Source: an uncultured Bacteroidota bacterium
GTDB lineage: Bacteria > Bacteroidota > Bacteroidia > Bacteroidales > VadinHA17
Reading direction: 5' to 3'
Length of the DNA stretch: 64,000 nucleotides
Assembly: GCA_903844815.1 (NCBI GenBank)
Contig: CAIMVD010000205.1
Location: forward strand, 62,001-126,000
Below the pieces are notes generated by a model. The model saw only the letters and a program-made list of their open reading frames with translations, was not told the DNA's origin and made no database searches. Made by a program: the position numbers and the translations under genes. Of the stretch, positions 36,799 to 44,182 are shown piece after piece. The number at the start of each line of letters is the position of its first letter. Position 1 is the first letter of the stretch.

Positions 36799-38004
36799 CT
36801 ATTTTATACAATTGCGGCTTATATACTCAACAGCCCTTTTATTTCCAAGGCTTAACGAATGCCTGAAATCGTGACAGGCATCTTCAGCTTGTCCTGAATT
36901 AAGAAGTGAGATGCCTTTGTTGAGCCATACATCAGCATTACCCGGTTTAAGGTCAAGCGCCATGCTGTAATCATCAGCTGCCCATTTCCATGATTTAGCA
37001 ACAAAATAGGAGTTAGCCCTGTCAATATAGCATTCCGGATCATTTGGATGGAGCTTTATGTTACCTGTAAATAAATCAATGGCTTTCAGATTATCGCCCG
37101 ATGCAGCCTGAAGTTTGCCCGCCAAACTGATGGCAGTCATATTTTCAGGATACAGATCAAGGTATTTTCCTACGTCAGCCAGTGCTTTTTCAACCTCACC
37201 TGTCTTTCTGTAACATTCAGCCCTCTGCATATATAACTGAGCATCAACGATACCCATTTCGATCAACCTTGTGAAGGTCATTGAAGCCCCGGATGGATTA
37301 GAAGCTCCTTCCTGACTTTTTGCCAGCAAACGCAGATACTTCTCCGATTCGGGATAAGAAGAAGAAAGTCCGTCGGCTAACCTTAATGCATCAGAGTATT
37401 TTCCAGAAGCAAGACCGATCAAAGCTTCACCATATGCAGCAGCATCACTGTCCGGGAAGCCTGATTTTATATCATTTAAAATATTCAGAGCTTCTCCTGT
37501 TTTGCCGGTCGAGATATAATACTCCAATTCCGACAGGGATTTTTCAGATTTACTGTACCATTCTTTCTTCCAGATCTGCCGCCATTCAGGACTGTTTTCA
37601 ACTTTACTGAAAGACTGATCGAGCAGAACTTCCTTTTCCGTTTTGCGAAATTTTGATGCGAGGTTTCTTTCGAGATGATATACTGACGTAGCAGCATCAC
37701 CCTTCATTGAATAAACCTTTGCAAGACCGTATTCTCCGGAACCAGGTGTTAAACTATTGGCTGTATTATAATCGCTCAATGCACCGGACACGTCACCTGC
37801 AACAATCCTGGCCTCTGCCCTCTCTGAGTACAGTCCGCTGTCGTTTGTCAAGGCAATGGCTTTTGTAAGCAACTCAATTGCCTGACCGGGCTTTCCTCCA
37901 TCGCTAAAAGCTTTTGCCCTGAGAATATTATCGACTGTTGACTGCCCATTTACATAACCAGCAATTAAGCTTAACAGAAACAGGGTTGCTACTTTTTTCA
38001 TCAT
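36799..38004 (-). CDS. Secreted tetratricopeptide-repeat protein
   Basis: Signal peptide (MMKKVATLFLLSLIAGYVNGQ) followed by repeated TPR units from about residue 25 to the end, for example KPGQAIELLTKAIALTNDSG, GEVEKALADVGKYLDLYPEN and WKWAADDYSMALDLKPGN. TPRs form protein-binding superhelices; the protein therefore probably assembles a periplasmic or outer-membrane complex. The ATG at 38004 was chosen because the longer frame begins with TTG two codons upstream. It is the last gene of a unit with the T9SS cargo protein (16 bases away) and the DUF6702 gene, so a scaffold or chaperone role for that surface protein is plausible. Confidence 0.85.
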   Translation of the reverse strand: MMKKVATLFLLSLIAGYVNGQSTVDNILRAKAFSDGGKPGQAIELLTKAIALTNDSGLYSERAEARIVAGDVSGALSDYNTANSLTPGSGEYGLAKVYSMKGDAATSVYHLERNLASKFRKTEKEVLLDQSFSKVENSPEWRQIWKKEWYSKSEKSLSELEYYISTGKTGEALNILNDIKSGFPDSDAAAYGEALIGLASGKYSDALRLADGLSSSYPESEKYLRLLAKSQEGASNPSGASMTFTRLIEMGIVDAQLYMQRAECYRKTGEVEKALADVGKYLDLYPENMTAISLAGKLQAASGDNLKAIDLFTGNIKLHPNDPECYIDRANSYFVAKSWKWAADDYSMALDLKPGNADVWLNKGISLLNSGQAEDACHDFRHSLSLGNKRAVEYISRNCIK

Positions 38005-38019
38005 TGTCAATATGCTATT

Positions 38020-40632
38020 TTATTTAGTCTGAACTGGTCTGGGCTTTGCCTCTTTATCAGTGATTACATGAACAAAGCCTGAAAGATGGAACATCTCAAG
38101 ACCTGATATCCTCATCTCATAAACATCACACTGGTAGAAATAAACTCCGGGAGAAACTATTTTACCATTGTACGAACCATCCCACTCTATCCGTGGATCC
38201 TCCGTGGAGAAAAGTTGCAGGCCGTTCCTGTTGAAAAGTTTGAAATCGACTTTCTCTACAAGCCCTGAAGTTTTCGCTACAAGCCAGTCATTGATATCGT
38301 CGCCATTTGGAGTAAACACATTGGGGATCTCATAAAAATCACACGAATCGATACATACCATTACCGACTTTTCTCCCTCATTTCCAACTGCATCAAATGA
38401 TGAAACCGCGTAGCATCCTGAAATAATATCTCCCGGGTAATGCCTGTAAGTGAATAAATTTGTGTCATTAATCGTCGTCAGGAGGGTAAGTGCTTCTTCC
38501 GATTTCATTTTATAATAAATTTTATAGCCTGCTATATCATCGAGACATGCCTGGCCTGTCACACTCCATCTGACGGTATTATAAAGACTGTCGCACTGAC
38601 TGGAGACATTTATTTCAGGAGTACATGGAGCCTCGTTATCGATTGGAGTTACGCATACCGATTCGGAAAAATTCACAAGGTTTTTAGGAAGACCCGGGGT
38701 ACTGTATCCTCCGGTCGACCTTACATAATAACAGTATTCATTTCCATTAATGAGTCCGTTATCGGTAAATGTAAGTACATTAGTAGAACCTACAGAATCC
38801 CATTTGGTTGTTGATTGATTAAACCTGAAGAAATCGTACCGTGAGTTTATCCAGGGTACATTTCTGTTAAGAGTGAACCTGGCTTTTTTGTCACCCGGAT
38901 TTGCAGTCACAAAGACTGAAGAGGCATAACCCGGCTCACCGACAATAAATCTATTTCCGGGGGCATTGTTGTACAACTCTATCCTGTATATGTATCCTGA
39001 GTTTTTGGTGTCAAGAATAGTATCAACCATTACCGTATCGTTAAGATCGGATGTAAGGATCGACCGGATCTGCTTATAATCTGATCCTCCGGTACCTTTA
39101 GCACGGAATATAAGGTACTCCCAGGGGCCTGTTGAAGGAATTGTGTCAAGCTTATCGGGTTTTCTCCAGGAGATAAAAACCGATCCGTTTAACGGTTCGG
39201 TGACTCTGATACTCACATTCTTTATTACCGGAACACCTGAAACAAGAGCGGAAGTAATTTCATTGGAGGCCTTGCTTTCAGTTCCATTTGGATAAACTGC
39301 AACAATCCTGTAGGCATATTCCTTTCCAAACTGAAGTCCCTGTCCATTATCGTTATCGGTGAAAAGGGTTGTGGAACTACCAGCTATATATCCAACTTTG
39401 GAAAAACCTGTTGAGGAAGGAATGCCTCCCGAACAAGAATCAGGTTTAAACGAAGTTGCTCCTTCCCTTCGGTAAATACTAAACCCGCTGATAGCGCCGG
39501 TTCCATAATTTGCCCAGGATAACACTATTTGTTTTCCTTCAGGCAAAGCGCTCAGGAGTTTAGGAGAGGGCCCGACAACCTTTATGTTCATATTGTCGAT
39601 ATCCGACAACTTAACTTCCATGTTTGAGTCATCCGATTTAAAGATAACATTGTATGGTTGTGCCCTTACTGCCTCATGGCATGGGGTCCATCGAAACCTT
39701 GAAGAGGCCTTGCCTGCTACAGAATCTATCTTTGTGAATTCGGCAGGACACTTAACAATGTTAAATACTCCGGAGGTTGCCTTGAGCGAAATCCCATCTT
39801 TATTAGGATCAGTTGCCGAAAAAACAAAATCAATTGTTTGTCCTGCTTCAACACAATAGTCTCTGAGAGGTCCATTAACAGGCGGTTTATTTGTGGTTTC
39901 ATAAACCTCTATCTGCATGTCGCGAATTACCATCCCTATCTTCTTCTTGTACCTGAATTCCTGTATTTCCATTGCCACATTGTACTTACCGGTATCTGCA
40001 GGGGCATCCCATATCAAATCACCGCTGATAGAATCCACCTTTATCGAATGAGTAGCGGGGGGCAGAGAATAGTTCTCAATTGGTTTTCCATCTTCACGGG
40101 TACAAACAGTAAGCTTATACGAAAGGCTGTCTCCATCAGGATCAAAAGCAGCGGGATTATGAATAAAAATGTAACCCAGAGCTGCCTTATCATATGGAGG
40201 ATTAAGAAGAACCGGAGTGCTGTTACGTCCTATTGCCGGGTTGACTGTAAGAATAGTGGAGATCGAGAATACAACATTCACTGAATTGGGTATATTCCTC
40301 ACTCCCAGGTTCCTGTTCGGATCCTGGACAACTATTTTATATATTCCGGGGCCCGGAAAGGTATGAATGATCTTGTAAATATTTTTCTGATAGTAATTGG
40401 GCAGGAGAGTTTTGGATATTCTTGGAGCTTCCGATGTGGTATTATCGCCCCATTCAACGGGCAGGTAATCCCTGTTGGCAAAACTCAGTGTGTATGTAAA
40501 TGTGGAAATAGTAATTTCAAATGTCAGATCCGATAACTGCACATAGGTAATTTCACCTGCACGGTTGTGAGTTGCATTCGCACTCACAAAAAAGGATGCC
40601 GCCAAAACCAGCAAAAATATTTTCCTCATCAT
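38020..40632 (-). CDS. Large surface protein with type-B T9SS C-terminal sorting domain
   Basis: An 870-residue secreted protein: signal peptide (1-20, ending SANA), Ig/cadherin/fibronectin-like beta domains (for example DPDGDSLSYKLTV, a cadherin-like Asp motif, near residue 165, and several Fn3-type segments between 370 and 680), and a C-terminal gliding-motility-type (type B) sorting domain at about 785-860, with IPNVFTPNGDDINDWL, FKLFNRNGLQLF, WDGSYNGKIVSPGVYFY. This domain directs export by the type IX secretion system, usually without removal of large parts in the type B class. Likely function is adhesion or surface structure. The gene is flanked at 15-18 bases by TPR and DUF6702 genes. 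No catalytic domain was seen. Confidence 0.9.
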   Translation of the reverse strand: MMRKIFLLVLAASFFVSANATHNRAGEITYVQLSDLTFEITISTFTYTLSFANRDYLPVEWGDNTTSEAPRISKTLLPNYYQKNIYKIIHTFPGPGIYKIVVQDPNRNLGVRNIPNSVNVVFSISTILTVNPAIGRNSTPVLLNPPYDKAALGYIFIHNPAAFDPDGDSLSYKLTVCTREDGKPIENYSLPPATHSIKVDSISGDLIWDAPADTGKYNVAMEIQEFRYKKKIGMVIRDMQIEVYETTNKPPVNGPLRDYCVEAGQTIDFVFSATDPNKDGISLKATSGVFNIVKCPAEFTKIDSVAGKASSRFRWTPCHEAVRAQPYNVIFKSDDSNMEVKLSDIDNMNIKVVGPSPKLLSALPEGKQIVLSWANYGTGAISGFSIYRREGATSFKPDSCSGGIPSSTGFSKVGYIAGSSTTLFTDNDNGQGLQFGKEYAYRIVAVYPNGTESKASNEITSALVSGVPVIKNVSIRVTEPLNGSVFISWRKPDKLDTIPSTGPWEYLIFRAKGTGGSDYKQIRSILTSDLNDTVMVDTILDTKNSGYIYRIELYNNAPGNRFIVGEPGYASSVFVTANPGDKKARFTLNRNVPWINSRYDFFRFNQSTTKWDSVGSTNVLTFTDNGLINGNEYCYYVRSTGGYSTPGLPKNLVNFSESVCVTPIDNEAPCTPEINVSSQCDSLYNTVRWSVTGQACLDDIAGYKIYYKMKSEEALTLLTTINDTNLFTYRHYPGDIISGCYAVSSFDAVGNEGEKSVMVCIDSCDFYEIPNVFTPNGDDINDWLVAKTSGLVEKVDFKLFNRNGLQLFSTEDPRIEWDGSYNGKIVSPGVYFYQCDVYEMRISGLEMFHLSGFVHVITDKEAKPRPVQTK

Positions 40633-40650
40633 TCGATTCTTTCTTCTGAA

Positions 40651-41130
40651 TTATTTTAATCTGAAAGTCTTTTCTGTTGATTCCGGAGTCAGTCTGACTG
40701 CCTCTTCAAAATCGTTAACCCTTACAATCAACATATTTGCCTGATCACTATAGAGAGTTGTCATTATCAGGTTCGTAACACTCACTGTTTTGGGCTTCTT
40801 TACCTTCCCAAATTCCATGTTTATACTGATCTCATTGTCATTAAGCGAAAAATTCTGAAGCCTGCCGCCCAGCTGTTTTTCATTGACAGCAAGCTTCACT
40901 TTTTCGGACAAGTATTTTTCCATAACGGTGAAGGAGATTGAGTCATTGCGCGAAAAATCAACATTTTCTTCCTGTAGGCCGAATAATTTACAATCCCTTA
41001 AAAAATCATCATAATACATCTTTACAAAAACTTTAAATACATCGTTGCCTCGAGTATAATCTACACTTGTCAGCGTGACATGCACCGGATGAAAAAGAAG
41101 AAATGCCGATAAGAATAGCGTACTCAACAT
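40651..41130 (-). CDS. DUF6702-like exported protein
   Basis: A 159-residue protein with a signal peptide followed directly by HPVHVTLTSVDYTRG, then FKVFVKMYYDDFLRDCKLFG: this pattern (HP, beta-strand, ..DDF) matches what I recall of DUF6702, a Bacteroidota family of unknown function. It heads the unit DUF6702 - T9SS cargo - TPR protein, with an 18-base gap to the next gene. A role in envelope or surface assembly is inferred only from context. Confidence 0.68.
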   Translation of the reverse strand: MLSTLFLSAFLLFHPVHVTLTSVDYTRGNDVFKVFVKMYYDDFLRDCKLFGLQEENVDFSRNDSISFTVMEKYLSEKVKLAVNEKQLGGRLQNFSLNDNEISINMEFGKVKKPKTVSVTNLIMTTLYSDQANMLIVRVNDFEEAVRLTPESTEKTFRLK

Positions 41131-41183
41131 TAGAACCCGTTTACTGTCGTGATATATTCATCAAAAATCAGACCAAACAATAA

Positions 41184-42614
41184 TCAATCCTTAATACTTA
41201 CCCTGTCTTTCAAATAGTTCACAGAGCCCACCTCAATGAAAGAGAAGCCCAGCCCTCCTGAAAAATTACCGGCAAGGACAACAACAATATCATCCCCTTC
41301 GAGATTATGTGTCTTTACAAGTTTCTTCAGTGCAATATTTATAAATTCATCTACCGACTTCCGCTTCTCCTGGAAACTTGCATAAACTCCGTAAGAAAGA
41401 GATAGTTCCCTCATTGTAGATTCGGAATAACATTGGGCCAGAATGAGTTTTGTTCCCCTGTAGCCAGACATGTCCCTTATAGTTCTGCCTCCGAGAGTGT
41501 CTGCTATTATACCCTTTGCCCCTATCCTGAAGGCTGTTTTGACGGCAACCTTAGACAAATATGATGAAATTTCTCCGGTAAGGCTTATATAGGGAATGTC
41601 GATGAACTTCTCCTTGTTTTTTTCTACTTCCATGGCAACTTTTGTCATAGTCTTAACAGCTTCTACAGGATATTTTCCTGCAGCAGTCTCACCGCTAAGC
41701 ATGATGGCGTCAGTCTGGGAATTAATGGCATTGGCAATATCGCTTACCTCGGCACGGGTCGGCCTCGGATTTGTAATCATGGAATGCAGCATCTGGGTAG
41801 CTACAATCACAGGTTTACGCCTTACAATGCACTTTGTTATTATCGTCTTCTGAATTCCCGGGATCTTCTCGTATGGGATCTCTATTGCAAGGTCTCCCCT
41901 GGCAACCATAATTCCATAAACGAGCTCAAGTATGTCGTCTATATTATCGACACCCTCCTGATTTTCGATTTTGGCAATGATCTTCATTGAACTATTATTG
42001 GCATTAATTGCCGCCTGCACATCAAGCACATCCTGACGAGATCTGACAAAGGAGTGTGCTATGAAATCCACCTTATTCTCTGCAGCCATGGCAATAAATG
42101 CGTGGTCTTTTTCGGTGAGTGATGGCAGATTTATCTTAACTCCGGGAATGTTGACGCTTTTCCGGGAGCCCAGAAGACCCTCATTATCAACTATGCACTC
42201 AAGGTGGTTACCAACTCTCTTAACTGCTTTTAGTTCCAGTTCTCCATCATCAATCATTATCAGCGAGCCAATAGGGATATCCGATGCAAAATTAGGATAT
42301 GTGACATAGATGCCTTCCTCAGAGGTTTTTTTATCCCGGTCACCAGAAATGGTAATTATCTTTCCTTTCTTAAGCATGATAGGATGATCGGTAATCGTCG
42401 TACGGATCTCCGGCCCTTTGGTATCGATTAAAACTGCGATTTTATCGGAAACAATCCGCGCGTTATGCACAATCTGACGGGCTGATTCAACAGTAAGATG
42501 AGCCGAATTTATACGAACCACATCCATTCCTGCCTCAAACAACTCCCTAATAAATTCGATACTGCAATTCTTATCTGAAATTGTCGCAACAATCTTTGTC
42601 TTCTTCCTGTTCAT
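41184..42614 (-). CDS. pyk: Pyruvate kinase
   Basis: Glycolytic enzyme converting PEP and ADP to pyruvate and ATP. Seen: N-terminal KIVATISDKN and GMDVVRINSAHL, IDTKGPEIRTT, the metal site KIENQEGVDNIDDILE, MVARGDLAIEIPYEKI, and ATQMLHSMITNPRPTRAEVSD with DAIMLSGETAAGKYP. Length 476 is normal. Its ATG overlaps the aroQ stop by four bases, so the two genes are translationally coupled. Pyruvate phosphate dikinase (44183-46924) and PEP carboxykinase lie nearby on the other strand; together they set flux around PEP. Confidence 0.96.
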   Translation of the reverse strand: MNRKKTKIVATISDKNCSIEFIRELFEAGMDVVRINSAHLTVESARQIVHNARIVSDKIAVLIDTKGPEIRTTITDHPIMLKKGKIITISGDRDKKTSEEGIYVTYPNFASDIPIGSLIMIDDGELELKAVKRVGNHLECIVDNEGLLGSRKSVNIPGVKINLPSLTEKDHAFIAMAAENKVDFIAHSFVRSRQDVLDVQAAINANNSSMKIIAKIENQEGVDNIDDILELVYGIMVARGDLAIEIPYEKIPGIQKTIITKCIVRRKPVIVATQMLHSMITNPRPTRAEVSDIANAINSQTDAIMLSGETAAGKYPVEAVKTMTKVAMEVEKNKEKFIDIPYISLTGEISSYLSKVAVKTAFRIGAKGIIADTLGGRTIRDMSGYRGTKLILAQCYSESTMRELSLSYGVYASFQEKRKSVDEFINIALKKLVKTHNLEGDDIVVVLAGNFSGGLGFSFIEVGSVNYLKDRVSIKD

Positions 42615-43054
42615 AAGCTTTTGTTTCTTTGATTAACTATTTCCCTGACGGCTTCGATACCAAGCCTGTAACTATCCAGGCCAAAACCAGAAATACTTCC
42701 GGCACATGCTCTTCCAATAAGGCTTGTGTGCCTGAATTCTTCACGCGCAGCTATATTGGTAATATGAACTTCGACCACAGGCGAAGTAACTGAAGCAATG
42801 GCATCAGTGATGGCAACGGAAGTATGAGTATATCCTCCCGCGTTGAGAATTATCCCGTCGCAGGAAAAACCGGCGGAATGTATCCGGTTTATAATTTCAC
42901 CTTCAATATTCGATTGGAAATAATCAAAAACAATCTCCGGAAAACGCGATTTCAGTATTCCAAAATATTCTTCAAATGACGATTTTCCATATTTCCCTGG
43001 TTCCCTCTTACCCAAAAGATTGAGGTTTGGACCATTTATTATTACTATCTCCAT
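42611..43054 (-). CDS. aroQ: 3-dehydroquinate dehydratase, type II
   Basis: Third step of the shikimate pathway; the small dodecameric type II enzyme. Catalytic motifs: PNLNLLGKREPGKYG with the catalytic Arg/Tyr loop, NAGGYTHTSVAITDA, and EVHITNIAAREEFRHTS. The ATG at 43054 (MEIVIINGPN) begins exactly at conserved sequence; the longer reading from a TTG three codons upstream is rejected. Length 147. Leading gene of a two-gene unit with pyk. Confidence 0.94.
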   Translation of the reverse strand: MEIVIINGPNLNLLGKREPGKYGKSSFEEYFGILKSRFPEIVFDYFQSNIEGEIINRIHSAGFSCDGIILNAGGYTHTSVAITDAIASVTSPVVEVHITNIAAREEFRHTSLIGRACAGSISGFGLDSYRLGIEAVREIVNQRNKSL

Positions 43055-43114
43055 CTTCGACAATCCTTTTAAAAAATAATCTGATGACCTTTAAAAATCA
43101 ATTGTAAAAATAGA

Positions 43115-43122
43115 CAAAAATA
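43115..43122 (-). promoter_or_regulatory. Putative -7 element for aroQ-pyk
   Basis: Reverse-strand TATTTTTG (43122-43115) matches TAnnTTTG; transcription would start near 43108, about 54 bases before aroQ. No -33 box at 19-21 bases. Confidence 0.4.
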
Positions 43123-43150
43123 TTTAAGAGTATACCTTAACCGGGTTCTA

Positions 43151-43170
43151 TTACTTTGTGTTACTTTGTA
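43151..43170. repeat. Two 10-bp units TTACTTTGTG/TTACTTTGTA before xerD
   Basis: Two 10-base units differing by the last base, ending 19 bases before the xerD ATG. The heptamer CTTTGTG (reverse CACAAAG) resembles the phased CACAGAG and CACTAAG heptamers at 47 kb, 54 kb and 62.4 kb, and may be a short relic of the same family. TACTTTG within the unit is one base short of a -7 element. Confidence 0.45.
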
Positions 43171-43189
43171 TGATAATGATTCAAATAAT

Positions 43190-44089
43190 ATGAGTCTTTC
43201 ATGGAAACAATCGATAAGAAATTTTGAAATCTACCTGAGGCTGGAGAAGTCTTTGTCGGAAAATAGTATCGAAGCATACCTTTACGATGTTTTGAAACTC
43301 GAAAAGTACTTCACTGAAATTGCCGCGAATACTCAGCCAGCATCTGTATCCTTTCAGGAACTGCGTTCATTCCTTGCATGGTATGTCCTTGACAACAACA
43401 ATGCCCGATCACAGTCCAGGTTAATATCCGGAATAAGGGCTTTTTTCAGATTCCTTTTAATTGATGGCGAAATTGAAGAGAATCCTGCACTGCTGCTCGA
43501 CTCTCCGAAGATTGGACTAAAGCTTCCCGAAGTGCTCTCAATTGCAGAGATCGATGCAATGATCTCGGTTATAGACCTGAGCAAAAAGGAAGGACACAGG
43601 AACAAGGCAATCATTGAAACGCTTTACGGCTGTGGTTTAAGAGTTTCGGAACTTGTGAATCTCAGGCTTACTGACATACATTATAAGGATGAATATATTA
43701 TTGTCACCGGAAAAGGAAACAAACAGAGGCTGGTACCTGTCAGCGGAAAGGCTCTTAAGGAGATTGATATTTATAAGCAGTCCAGAAATCTGCTTCCTTT
43801 AATCAAGGACCAGAATATACTTTTTCTGAACCGTAGGGGAGGAAAACTTACAAGGGCAATGATATTCACAATAATAAAAGAGCTTGCTGCCAGGGCTGGT
43901 GTAATGAAGAAGATAAGCCCTCACACTTTCCGCCACTCTTTTGCCACTCACCTCATTAATGCGGGAGCCGATCTGAGGGCTGTACAGGAGATGCTCGGAC
44001 ATGAATCAATCATGACTACAGAGATTTACACACATATCGACAGGAGTTTCCTGCGCGACACTCTTATACTGTTTCATCCCAGGGCATAA
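43190..44089 (+). CDS. xerD: Tyrosine recombinase XerD
   Basis: Site-specific recombinase that resolves chromosome dimers at dif with XerC. Starting at the ATG at 43190 gives 299 residues, the classic XerD length; the eight upstream codons open with TTG and are not conserved. N-terminal SAM-like core-binding domain about 1-100, catalytic domain 110-299 with Arg151 (CGLRVSELV), Lys175 (TGKGNKQR), His245 and Arg248 (SPHTFRHSFATHL), His271 (LGHESI) and Tyr280 (TEIYTHI): the complete catalytic set. It is flanked by housekeeping genes and not by phage or excisionase genes, so it is the chromosomal Xer and not a mobile integrase. Confidence 0.9.
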   Translation: MSLSWKQSIRNFEIYLRLEKSLSENSIEAYLYDVLKLEKYFTEIAANTQPASVSFQELRSFLAWYVLDNNNARSQSRLISGIRAFFRFLLIDGEIEENPALLLDSPKIGLKLPEVLSIAEIDAMISVIDLSKKEGHRNKAIIETLYGCGLRVSELVNLRLTDIHYKDEYIIVTGKGNKQRLVPVSGKALKEIDIYKQSRNLLPLIKDQNILFLNRRGGKLTRAMIFTIIKELAARAGVMKKISPHTFRHSFATHLINAGADLRAVQEMLGHESIMTTEIYTHIDRSFLRDTLILFHPRA

Positions 44090-44097
44090 ATCGGGTT

Positions 44098-44134
44098 TTT
44101 GGCATCCGAAATTCAATTAAATATCTTAACTTTG
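44098..44134 (+). promoter_or_regulatory. Putative ppdK promoter
   Basis: TAACTTTG (44127-44134) followed by CG is an exact -7 element; TTTG at 44098-44101 lies 25 bases upstream. Predicted start is near 44141, leaving about 42 bases of leader. Confidence 0.5.
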
Positions 44135-44182
44135 CGTCCGAATTTGAAAAAAATATATTTAACTATTTCAAACCAATAAATT

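Noticed and set aside
43190-44089. Tyrosine recombinase as sign of a prophage or integrative element
   Set aside because: It has XerD length and complete motifs and is surrounded by housekeeping genes; no att duplication, excisionase or phage genes are present.
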